From an uncultured Tenacibaculum sp. (GTDB taxonomy: Bacteria > Bacteroidota > Bacteroidia > Flavobacteriales > Flavobacteriaceae), in the NCBI GenBank assembly GCA_947492185.1, contig CANLMR010000004.1, positions 62,001-126,000 of the forward strand: 64,000 nt of DNA, in the 5' to 3' direction. Made by a program: the position numbers and the translations under genes. Of the stretch, positions 1 to 7,509 are shown one piece after another (within the stretch, counting starts at the first letter, position 1; each line of letters begins with the position of its first letter). A model generated the notes under the pieces. It made no database searches, was not told the DNA's origin, and saw nothing but the letters and a program-made list of their open reading frames with translations.

Positions 1-606
1 AGCCCATTGTGTAACGGCATCCGCTAATGGAATGTTTTCAGGTAATACATCTCTAGCATCTTTGGTTCTTACTTTAACTTGAGGATGAATTGCAACTAAC
101 ATTAACAGTTCTGGAACAGGAATTTTTACAATAGCTAATGGTTCATATTGTTGAACTAAAATGAATCCACCGTATAAAGCTGCGGCAACATTATCTGCAA
201 TTTCAGAACCACAAGCTACTTTTTCTCCATACATAGCGAACTTAGTAAGTTCTAATTGAGAAAAAGGTTTGCCTAATAACTCATTAACGGCAAATGCTGC
301 ACCTGCCGCACTTGCAGCACTGCTTCCTAAACCACTTCCTGGAGAATATCCTTTTTGTATTGAAATTTCAATTCCGAAATTTGCAGGATGTTTTTCTAAC
401 ATTAATAATGCCACTGCGCTAGCCACATTTTTATCAGCTTCATAAGGAAGATTGGCTCCTTGAATATTAGTGATTTTAACTTCTTTATTTGAAGTTTTAG
501 TAAATGTCATCGTATCACCTAAATCATTTACAGCAAACCCTAAACAGTCAAATCCACAAGATACGTTTGCTACTGTTGCAGGTGAGAATATTTTAATTTG
601 ATTCAT
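1..606 (-). CDS. thrB: Homoserine kinase, 3'-truncated by window edge
   Basis: GHMP-family kinase that phosphorylates homoserine to O-phosphohomoserine in threonine synthesis. The first 202 codons are present and the gene runs off the left edge. The N-terminus (MNQIKIFSPATVANVSCGFD) and the glycine/serine-rich ATP-binding loop at about residues 88-99 (SPGSGLGSSAAS) are typical of homoserine kinase. The ATG lies 6 bp after the thrA stop, so the two genes are almost certainly cotranscribed; thrC would be expected next, outside the window. No frameshift or odd residue is visible. Identification is firm; only the C-terminal third is unseen. Confidence 0.95.
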   Translation of the reverse strand, partial: MNQIKIFSPATVANVSCGFDCLGFAVNDLGDTMTFTKTSNKEVKITNIQGANLPYEADKNVASAVALLMLEKHPANFGIEISIQKGYSPGSGLGSSAASAAGAAFAVNELLGKPFSQLELTKFAMYGEKVACGSEIADNVAAALYGGFILVQQYEPLAIVKIPVPELLMLVAIHPQVKVRTKDARDVLPENIPLADAVTQWA

Positions 607-612
607 TTCAAT

Positions 613-3054
613 TTAGTTATTTGCAATTCGAATTACATCAGCAAAAATTCCTGAAGCTGTAACATCTGCACCAGCACCAGCACCTTTTATTTGTAATGGT
701 TGAATTGGATATCGATCAGTAAAGAACAGTACAATATTATCACTTCCCTCTAAATTATAAAAAGGATGATCTGATGGAATATGCTGTAATCCAACCTTTG
801 CTTTACCATTTTCAAACTCTGCCACGTATTTAAGTTTGCAATTTTGAGAATTAGCTTGAGCATAAATATCTTGAAAATGATTTTCAAACTTCGTCAGGCT
901 TTTATAAAAGTCATCATTATTACTAGTATTCAAACTTTCTTGTGGTAAGAATGAATTATTATCAATATCTGAAAGTTCTAGTTCGAAACCACTTTCTCTT
1001 GCCAAAATTAGAATTTTACGAGCAACATCTACACCACTTAAATCTATTTTAGGATCTGGTTCTGTATATCCTTCTTCTTGTGCTTTGGTAACAATGTCGT
1101 GAAAAGTTACACTTTCATTAAAGTTATTGAATACGAAATTAAGGCTTCCGGATAAAACTGCTTGAATCTTGTGGACGCGATCACCTGAAGCTATCAAGTT
1201 TTTAAGTGTATCTATTATTGGTAATCCAGCTCCAACATTAGTTTCAAATAAGAATGGAGCATTGAATTTACTAGAAACCTTTTTTAATGTTTTGTAATTA
1301 TTAAGTTCTGATGCACAGGCAATTTTGTTGCAAGTAACTACTGCTATGTTATTTTCTAAATAGTGTTGATACATTTTAGAAACTTCCTCATTAGCAGTAT
1401 TGTCAACAAAGACACTATTTCTTAAGTTGTGTTGTTTTACTCTACTCAAAAAGCTATTTAAACTTGTTGATTCTCCTTTATTAAGTAATAGTTCTTTCCA
1501 GTTTTCTAGATCAACACCTTCATCATCAAAATGCATTTTAGTAGAGTTAGAAATACCTATAACTCTTATGTTTAATTTTAATTGACTTTGTAAATATTCT
1601 TTTTGTTTATCTAATTGTGCTAAGAAACGATTACCAACATTACCGACACCTGTTACAAATAAGTTTAGTTGTTTAACATTGTCTCCAAAGAATTGCTCAT
1701 GTAAAGTATTCAAAGCTTTTTTAGCGTCAACTCTTTTGATTACTGCTGATATATTTTTTTCAGATGCTCCTTGAGCAATAGCTCTTATGTTTACGTTGTT
1801 TTTTCCTAATGAACTAAACATTTTACCACTTAATCCTTGGTGATTTTTCATGTTGTCACCAACAATGGCAATTATGCTTAGTTCATTTTCAACTACAACA
1901 GGATCTATTTTATGTTGATCTATTTCATTGTTGAATTTTTTAGAAATACTCTTTACTGCTTTTTCAGCATCTTCTTCTAAAACACCAACACAAATAGTGT
2001 GTTCAGATGATGCTTGAGTTATCAAAATTACGTTGATTTCATCGTCAGATAAAGCTTCGAACAATCGTTTAGAAACTCCAGACATTCCAACCATTCCACT
2101 TCCTTCAATTGTTAGCAGAGAGATGTTTTCTACATAAGTAATTCCTTTTACAGGAGAAGACTTATCTGAATTCAATGCAATTAAAGTTCCAGCTTGTTCT
2201 GGTTGAAAGGTGTTTTTTACCAAAACAGGAATTTTCATTTCTCGCACAGGTTGAATAGTAGGAGGGTAGATCACTTTAGCTCCAAAATGAGACATTTCCA
2301 TTGCTTCTGCGTATGAAATTTGTTGAATTGGTTTTGCCTGCTTAACAATGGAAGGATTTGCTGTATACATTCCACTCACATCTGTCCAAATCTGCAATTC
2401 TTCAGCGTGAATTGCTGCGGCATATATTGATGCTGTATAATCAGAACCGCCTCTTCCTAAAGTGGTTGTTTGTCCGTTATAACATTTAGCAATAAATCCA
2501 GGAAGAATAACTACTTGATAGGGATTCTCACTAAAAAAGGTAGAACAATTACTATAAGTAGTTTCAAAATCTACTTGAGCTTTCAAATAATTATCATCTG
2601 TTACAATTAAATCTTGACTGTTTTTAAAAGTAGCGTTTAGCTTTGTTTTAGCTGCTTCAGAAATGATATACGAAGATAATTTTTCTCCAAAACTACTAAT
2701 CACAGCTTTAGCTTTTGGGCTTAATTCTTCTAATAAATAACAACCTTTATATAAAGTTTTAAGTTGACTGAATTGTTGATTTATATGTTTAATTACCTCT
2801 GAAGAATTCTTTAAGTCGAGTTGTTCAATAGTTTCATAATGATGTTTTTCAACTTCATTAATAATAGTTAAATACTCTTCGTTTTTATGTTTAGCAAGCT
2901 CTGCACTTTTTAATAATCGATTGGTTGTTTTTCCGAAGGCAGATACAACCACAGCTAATTTATCTTCCTGTGATTTTTTAGTAATTATTTCTAATACTTT
3001 TTTGATGTTATGATGATCTCTAACTGAAGAACCTCCGAATTTTAGGACTTTCAT
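613..3054 (-). CDS. thrA: Bifunctional aspartokinase / homoserine dehydrogenase I
   Basis: 813 residues, the usual length for the fused ThrA type. It catalyses the first and third steps of the aspartate pathway toward threonine and methionine. The N-terminal kinase begins MKVLKFGGSSV, the aspartokinase nucleotide-binding motif, and includes TTLGRGGSDYTA near residue 200. Two ACT-type regulatory segments follow at about 310-460. The dehydrogenase half starts with the Rossmann motif VTGVGNVGNRF near residue 468 and ends with a GAGAGADVTASGIFADV segment near the C-terminus. It is the first gene of a thrA-thrB operon and is preceded by a Thr/Ile-rich leader peptide (3152-3247), so transcription or translation is probably controlled by charged tRNA-Thr and tRNA-Ile. 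Feedback inhibition through the ACT domains is expected from the family. Confidence 0.97.
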   Translation of the reverse strand: MKVLKFGGSSVRDHHNIKKVLEIITKKSQEDKLAVVVSAFGKTTNRLLKSAELAKHKNEEYLTIINEVEKHHYETIEQLDLKNSSEVIKHINQQFSQLKTLYKGCYLLEELSPKAKAVISSFGEKLSSYIISEAAKTKLNATFKNSQDLIVTDDNYLKAQVDFETTYSNCSTFFSENPYQVVILPGFIAKCYNGQTTTLGRGGSDYTASIYAAAIHAEELQIWTDVSGMYTANPSIVKQAKPIQQISYAEAMEMSHFGAKVIYPPTIQPVREMKIPVLVKNTFQPEQAGTLIALNSDKSSPVKGITYVENISLLTIEGSGMVGMSGVSKRLFEALSDDEINVILITQASSEHTICVGVLEEDAEKAVKSISKKFNNEIDQHKIDPVVVENELSIIAIVGDNMKNHQGLSGKMFSSLGKNNVNIRAIAQGASEKNISAVIKRVDAKKALNTLHEQFFGDNVKQLNLFVTGVGNVGNRFLAQLDKQKEYLQSQLKLNIRVIGISNSTKMHFDDEGVDLENWKELLLNKGESTSLNSFLSRVKQHNLRNSVFVDNTANEEVSKMYQHYLENNIAVVTCNKIACASELNNYKTLKKVSSKFNAPFLFETNVGAGLPIIDTLKNLIASGDRVHKIQAVLSGSLNFVFNNFNESVTFHDIVTKAQEEGYTEPDPKIDLSGVDVARKILILARESGFELELSDIDNNSFLPQESLNTSNNDDFYKSLTKFENHFQDIYAQANSQNCKLKYVAEFENGKAKVGLQHIPSDHPFYNLEGSDNIVLFFTDRYPIQPLQIKGAGAGADVTASGIFADVIRIANN

Positions 3055-3094
3055 TTTTTTTAAATTATAATTGAAAAACTAATTTGATTTGATG

Positions 3095-3117
3095 TTGTTT
3101 TTCTGAATGAAAAACAA
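3095..3117 (-). promoter_or_regulatory. Third hairpin between thr leader and thrA
   Basis: Perfect 9-bp inverted repeat TTGTTTTTC / GAAAAACAA with a 5-nt loop, about 40 nt upstream of the thrA ATG. It is AT-rich and therefore weak. It could help occlude the thrA start or act as part of the attenuator; no U-tract follows directly. Confidence 0.35.
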
Positions 3118-3144
3118 ATAGTACGAAAAATTATATGTAAATAA

Positions 3145-3163
3145 ACAACCCCTAAAGGGTTGT
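3145..3163 (-). promoter_or_regulatory. Hairpin over last Thr codons and stop of thr leader
   Basis: Perfect 7-bp inverted repeat ACAACCC / GGGTTGT with a 5-nt loop that carries most of the TAG stop. It is followed on the minus strand by TTTATTTACATATAATTTTT, only weakly U-rich. A ribosome stalled at or finishing the leader would prevent it from forming. Candidate attenuator element. Confidence 0.5.
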
Positions 3164-3247
3164 AATAATTGTAGAAATTGTTGTGAAAGCAAAAATAGAC
3201 GTAGAAGTTACGTCTGTCATATTGATATATGTATTGCTTAGTTTCAT
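3152..3247 (-). CDS. thrL: Threonine operon leader peptide (attenuation)
   Basis: A 31-residue ORF upstream of thrA, from ATG at 3247-3245 to TAG at 3154-3152. It starts MKLSNTYINMTDVTSTS and ends AFTTISTIITTL. Nine of the 31 residues are Thr and five are Ile, the same amino acids sensed by the classical enterobacterial thr leader. Codons 11-17 form one hairpin (3197-3215), and the last Thr-Thr codons plus the stop lie in a second (3145-3163), so ribosome position would decide which structures form. The composition and location make a leader-peptide role likely. The exact terminator or anti-terminator structure is unresolved because no hairpin is followed by a clean U-tract. Confidence 0.8.
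   Translation of the reverse strand: MKLSNTYINMTDVTSTSIFAFTTISTIITTL
3197..3215 (-). promoter_or_regulatory. Hairpin within thr leader ORF
   Basis: Perfect 7-bp inverted repeat AGACGTA / TACGTCT with a 5-nt loop, lying within leader codons 11-17. A ribosome translating these codons would melt it. Confidence 0.5.
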
Positions 3248-3437
3248 CGGGCTAAATGTACTATTAATTTTGAAATAAACAAATTCAATAAACAGACTAG
3301 ATCTATAGTTAGTGATTTTCGATTCAAATTAATTATACAAAATATAATTTTGAATAGAACTATTTTAAAGAATGTTAATTTTTATCGGTTTTAGTAACTT
3401 TAATTTTAATGATTGATAAAAATATCGTTATAGTAGT

Positions 3438-4436
3438 TTATTTGTAAATCCATTCATTTTTAAGGTAATACAATGCATCAATTAATGCATTTTTTGAGTT
3501 TTTAGGAAAAAAATTTAATTCATTTTTGGCTTTACTGATATCGTAATCTTGTTTTAATCCATAAAACATATCGATATATTCTTTTTGTAATAGCGGTTCT
3601 TTGCCTGTTATTTTGCATTTAATTTTCATTAAAAAAGCGATAATATACAGTAAGGGTTTGCGAATTTTAGGGGGAACTTTTAATTTAAGATCAGGGAATT
3701 CTTTAGCTGCTATTTTTACACTATCTTGAATAGATATATGTGTTTCGTTAGCTAGTATATATCGTTCACCATTTCTACCTTTTTTCATAGCAAGATACAT
3801 TCCTTGAGCTACATCTTTTACATCAATCCAATTTAATGTAATGTTTGTATCGGCAATCATTTCACCATTCAATATTTGCAGAACTAAATTATTAGAATAG
3901 CTAAGTTTATGTGCTTTACTTCCAATCATAGTTGAAGGTAACACAATAATTGTTCTGATGTTAAATTTTTTACTGAGCTGTAAAGCAAGTTTGTCGGAAT
4001 CGTTTTTAGAATTATAATACCAATTTCGTCTATCGGTATTATAATCATAACTTTCTTTTGTGGGAAGTTTTTTAAAATTTAGTGCAGCAACAGAACTCAC
4101 ATAAACAATATTTTTAATGCCTGATTTATTAGCAGCTTCAAATAACATTCTTGTTCCTTCGACATTGTTGTTATAATCAATTTCGGGATTTTTAGACCAC
4201 ATTTTAAAAGAAGCTGCAACGGCATATAAATGTGTAATATTCTTAAAAGCGTTTAACATTGATTCCTGATTGATAATGTCAACAATGAGAATTTCGCAAC
4301 CTAATTCTTCTAAAATTTCTATGTTTTTAGGATTTCTACAAGTAGCAATTACTCGTTCTCCTTTATCAATTAAAAGTCTACATAAATTGTATCCTAAATG
4401 ACCATTTGCTCCGGTTACTAAAGAAAGTGTATTCAT
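3438..4436 (-). CDS. Extended SDR, NAD-dependent epimerase/dehydratase family
   Basis: 332 residues with an N-terminal Rossmann motif (VTGANGHLGYN, residues 7-17) and a YYNSK catalytic Tyr-x3-Lys near residues 140-144. These place it in the extended short-chain dehydrogenases resembling dihydroflavonol-4-reductase and 3-beta-hydroxysteroid dehydrogenases. Such enzymes reduce or epimerise hydroxy/keto groups on small metabolites or nucleotide sugars with NAD(P); the substrate cannot be inferred. No signal peptide, so cytosolic. It lies 53 bp downstream of a CRP-like regulator gene in the same direction, which may be its regulator. No obvious defects. Confidence 0.85.
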   Translation of the reverse strand: MNTLSLVTGANGHLGYNLCRLLIDKGERVIATCRNPKNIEILEELGCEILIVDIINQESMLNAFKNITHLYAVAASFKMWSKNPEIDYNNNVEGTRMLFEAANKSGIKNIVYVSSVAALNFKKLPTKESYDYNTDRRNWYYNSKNDSDKLALQLSKKFNIRTIIVLPSTMIGSKAHKLSYSNNLVLQILNGEMIADTNITLNWIDVKDVAQGMYLAMKKGRNGERYILANETHISIQDSVKIAAKEFPDLKLKVPPKIRKPLLYIIAFLMKIKCKITGKEPLLQKEYIDMFYGLKQDYDISKAKNELNFFPKNSKNALIDALYYLKNEWIYK

Positions 4437-4489
4437 TTGTGTTTTTTTCCAAAACTCTAATTTTATAGGTTAAGGAAAAATAACAAATG

Positions 4490-5062
4490 TTAGAAAATTT
4501 GCTTCCTTATTCTACTTAGGGAAGAAGGAGCAATTCCAAGAAAAGAAGATAAATCATTGATTGATACTTCTTGGATAAGTTTTGGACTTGTATTCATTAA
4601 TTTCAAGTATCGTTCTTTAGCTGTTAGTGTTTGAAAATCTGACAACCTTTCCATTTTACAGGAAAGTGATTCTTGAATGATTGAGTTTACAAATAATTGG
4701 AAATCCGGAAATTCTTTTAAAATGTAATCGAAATCTTTTTTCGAAATTCTAAAAGCTTCACAATCGGTTACAGCTTGAAAGGTTTGTATGGTTGAAGATT
4801 TTGATTGAAAATTGTCAAAGTCTGTAAAGAAATTATTTTCTTCTACTAGGTGCTTAACAACTTCATTCCCATTCTCAAATTCATATCCTTTAACTATGCC
4901 TCTACTTAGAAAGTAAATGAAATTCACCTTTTGATTATGTTTTAAAAAGTAGTCATTCTTTTTGTATTCTTTATGTGTAAAAAGTCGCTCCAGTTTTGGA
5001 AGTTCATTTTCAGATAAAGAAATATTATTTGATATGTATTGAATTAAGTTGTTCATAAACAT
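4490..5062 (-). CDS. CRP/FNR-family transcriptional regulator (short type)
   Basis: 190 residues. The N-terminal two thirds form a cyclic-nucleotide-binding-like beta-roll (KNDYFLKHNQKVNFIYFLSRG, in which the last residues precede a regulatory loop). The C-terminus is a compact helix-turn-helix (SINDLSSFLGIAPSSLSRIR) that stops right after the recognition helix, as in the short Bacteroidota members of this family. No FNR-type N-terminal cysteine cluster is present, so an oxygen-sensing Fe-S centre is not expected. It is followed by the SDR gene on the same strand, a likely target. Ligand unknown. The start could equally be the second ATG two codons later. Confidence 0.85.
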   Translation of the reverse strand: MFMNNLIQYISNNISLSENELPKLERLFTHKEYKKNDYFLKHNQKVNFIYFLSRGIVKGYEFENGNEVVKHLVEENNFFTDFDNFQSKSSTIQTFQAVTDCEAFRISKKDFDYILKEFPDFQLFVNSIIQESLSCKMERLSDFQTLTAKERYLKLMNTSPKLIQEVSINDLSSFLGIAPSSLSRIRKQIF

Positions 5063-5074
5063 GAATTAAATAAA

Positions 5075-5101
5075 AAAACGCAACAAATTTTGTTGCGTTT
5101 T
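5075..5101 (-). terminator. Terminator of the downstream M1 peptidase gene
   Basis: 13-bp inverted repeat (5075-5087 with 5089-5101, core ACGCAACAAA) with a 1-nt centre, followed on the minus strand by a T-run. It lies 21 bp past the M1 peptidase stop and just before the CRP-like gene. Confidence 0.85.
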
Positions 5102-5121
5102 AATTATCATTTACATGATGC

Positions 5122-7356
5122 TTAGTTTTTCATCTTATTCTTAAACTGATTGAATTTGTCTTCAGTTTTCTTTGGCCAAGCATTATTCGAAGTATCAACA
5201 TCTGCAGTTTCGAAATCAGGATCAACAGTAATGCTCTTTACTTCTTTACTAGAAGAGAATACTCTATATACTTTGTTATCATCCTTATTCCAGATTTGTG
5301 CTGGGAAAACTTCACGTTTCTTAGTCCCATCAGCATAAGTTAATTCAACAATAATTGGCATAACTAAACCACCTGGCTTTTCGAACTCAACTTGATACAT
5401 AAACTTAGGTAATTTCTTTAAAGTAGTTTTTTTATCAGCTGGTAAACCATCAATATAAGCTTCTAATTCCTTAGGATCAGCATCTTCTTTCTTTGTAGTT
5501 AAAAATATTAATTTTCCTAAGCTTGCAAAGTATGCAGGATATTGTTCTTGTAACTTTTTAGTTCTTTCGTTTGGTTTATTAGTTAAGTAAATTGGTTTTA
5601 CTTCTTTGATTCCAATATCACAGTTATCAGTAGTGTAGAACCAACCTCTCCAGAACCAATCTAAGTCCATTCCAGAAGCGTCTTCCATTGTTCTAAAGAA
5701 ATCAGCTGGAGTTGGGTGCTTAAACATCCAACGTTTAGAATAGGTTCTAAATGCATAATCGAATAATTCAGGTCCCATAATCGTTTGACGTAACATATAT
5801 AATCCAGCTGCTGGTTTTGTATATGCATTAGGACCAAAGTTTTTAACGTAATCTCCTTGAGACATAATTGGTGATAAGTTATTTTGATCAAAACTCATGT
5901 AACGAGTAATTCCTTTAGGAGTAGATCTAATTGGGAATTTAGGATCATAATCCATTTCTGCTAACATTTCAGCAAAAGAGTTTAATCCTTCATCCATCCA
6001 TGTCCATTGACGCTCATCAGAATTAACAATCATTGGAAAGAAGTTATGTCCAACTTCGTGAACAATTACTCCAATCATTCCGTATTTAGTTCTATCAGAA
6101 TATGTTCCATCAGGATTTGGTCTACCGTAGTTGAAACAAATCATTGGATACTCCATTCCTTGTCTATCTGCGTGAACAGAAATTGCTTTAGGATAAGGGT
6201 AGTCAAAAGTTAATTTAGAGTACTCTTCTAATGTATTAGCAACAACTCTAGTTGAATGTTCTTCCCATAATGGATTTCCTTCTTTTGGATATAAAGAAAC
6301 AGCCATTACACTTTTACCGTTAACATTAACGGCCATAGCATCCCAAATATATTTTCTTGAAGATGCAAAAGCATAATCTCTTACGTTTTGAGCTTTAAAG
6401 TGCCAAGTTTTAGTTTTAGTTGTTCCTTCTTTTTCATTTTCTTCAGCTTCTTTTTGAGTAACAATAAATACAGGATCTTTGAAAGACTTTCTTGCCTTAT
6501 CCATTCTATTTCGTTGCTCTTTAGTAAGAACATTTTTTTCGTTTTGTAACTCCCCAGTTGCATCTAAAATATGATCAGCCGGTACTGTGATTTTTACATC
6601 GTAGTCTCCAAATTCTAAAGCGAATTCACTACGACCCCAGAACTGCATATTTTGCCATCCTTCTACGTTGTTGTACACACATAACCTAGGGAAAAATTGA
6701 GCAATAGTATAAGCTTTATTACCATCTTTAAATAACTCAAATCCAGAGCGACCTCCGTCTGTTACAGAATTATTAATTAAATAATTCCACTTAATTTTAA
6801 AAGTAAACGTATTTCCAGGAGTTAAAGGTTTTGGTAAATTAATACGCATCATTGTACGATTAATAGTATGCGATAAATCTCTACCATCTTCATACTTTAC
6901 AGCCTCAATTTTAAAACCAAAATCTTTCTTTTTTCCCATGTTATCATTAACAAACTGTTCAGGAGTTTGAAAACCAGAAGCTCCTTTAGATTGAGCTAAT
7001 GGAGTTTGAGAATCTGGAGCACGCATATTTTGGTCTAATTGTAACCATAGGTACTCTAAATTATCTTTAGAATTATTGTGGTATGTAATTGTTTCATCTC
7101 CATAAAGCTTATTGTTTACTTCATCAAGACGTAAGTTCATTACATAATCTACCTTTTGTTGAGTGTATTGATGACCAGGAGCACCAGAAGCAGTTCTCTG
7201 ATCGTTTGGTGTAGCAAGAACATCCTTCAATTGACGGAATTTGTTCTCGTCTACATGTCCTTTTTGAGGTTCTTTTTTTTCTTTATCAGTTTCCTGAGCA
7301 AATCCTACTGCAGAAATTAAGAAAACTGATAAGAATAGATAAAATAGCTTTTTCAT
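5122..7356 (-). CDS. M1-family metallopeptidase, secreted (paralogue B)
   Basis: 744 residues from the preferred ATG at 7356, which gives the signal peptide MKKLFYLFLSVFLISAVGFA; an upstream in-frame ATG at 7398 would add 14 residues that spoil it. The zinc site is HEVGH (about residues 431-435) followed by WMDEGLN, whose Glu is the third ligand of the gluzincin HExxH-x18-E pattern. The protein should act in the periplasm or outside the cell as an aminopeptidase-like enzyme. It is closely related to the adjacent upstream gene (7510-9648): both start with a K-G-H-x-(D/N)-E-N-K-F segment after the signal, and the active-site region is nearly identical. A tandem duplication is the simplest explanation. 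A terminator separates the two genes, so this copy has or shares a promoter around 7360-7450. Confidence 0.93.
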   Translation of the reverse strand: MKKLFYLFLSVFLISAVGFAQETDKEKKEPQKGHVDENKFRQLKDVLATPNDQRTASGAPGHQYTQQKVDYVMNLRLDEVNNKLYGDETITYHNNSKDNLEYLWLQLDQNMRAPDSQTPLAQSKGASGFQTPEQFVNDNMGKKKDFGFKIEAVKYEDGRDLSHTINRTMMRINLPKPLTPGNTFTFKIKWNYLINNSVTDGGRSGFELFKDGNKAYTIAQFFPRLCVYNNVEGWQNMQFWGRSEFALEFGDYDVKITVPADHILDATGELQNEKNVLTKEQRNRMDKARKSFKDPVFIVTQKEAEENEKEGTTKTKTWHFKAQNVRDYAFASSRKYIWDAMAVNVNGKSVMAVSLYPKEGNPLWEEHSTRVVANTLEEYSKLTFDYPYPKAISVHADRQGMEYPMICFNYGRPNPDGTYSDRTKYGMIGVIVHEVGHNFFPMIVNSDERQWTWMDEGLNSFAEMLAEMDYDPKFPIRSTPKGITRYMSFDQNNLSPIMSQGDYVKNFGPNAYTKPAAGLYMLRQTIMGPELFDYAFRTYSKRWMFKHPTPADFFRTMEDASGMDLDWFWRGWFYTTDNCDIGIKEVKPIYLTNKPNERTKKLQEQYPAYFASLGKLIFLTTKKEDADPKELEAYIDGLPADKKTTLKKLPKFMYQVEFEKPGGLVMPIIVELTYADGTKKREVFPAQIWNKDDNKVYRVFSSSKEVKSITVDPDFETADVDTSNNAWPKKTEDKFNQFKNKMKN

Positions 7357-7449
7357 TATGATTAAAGTTGGTATTAAATTGTTTGGGGAAATTAACAATA
7401 AAATTAGTTAAAGTGTACTATTGTTAAAATTTTTAACAAACCTTTATAA

Positions 7450-7485
7450 AAAAAGTGATAACACATTTGAATGTTATCACTTTTT
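7450..7485 (-). terminator. Terminator between the two M1 peptidase genes
   Basis: 14-bp inverted repeat (7450-7463 and 7472-7485, core AGTGATAACA) with an 8-nt loop and a T-run on the minus strand, 25 bp past the stop of the upstream M1 gene. Confidence 0.85.
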
Positions 7486-7509
7486 AAGAATTTCGGAACG
7501 TATTATATT

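Larger units (their letters stand above)
3055..3437. other. Intergenic leader region of thrAB
   Basis: 383 bp without a large gene. On the minus strand it holds the 5' leader of thrAB: a 31-codon Thr/Ile-rich leader ORF (3152-3247) and three inverted repeats (3197-3215, 3145-3163, 3095-3117). The part from about 3250 to 3437 should hold the thrA promoter and the 3' end of the upstream SDR transcript. I could not pick a convincing TAnnTTTG promoter element there. Confidence 0.7.

Noticed and set aside
4490..5062. Truncated CRP-like regulator as a pseudogene
   Set aside because: Short members that end right after the recognition helix are normal in Bacteroidota; the frame is intact.
5150..5338. 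Open frame on the plus strand opposite the M1 peptidase, with a similar frame opposite the other copy (7421-7618)
   Set aside because: Both are antisense shadows of the homologous C-termini of the two M1 genes; their similarity follows from the coding strand.
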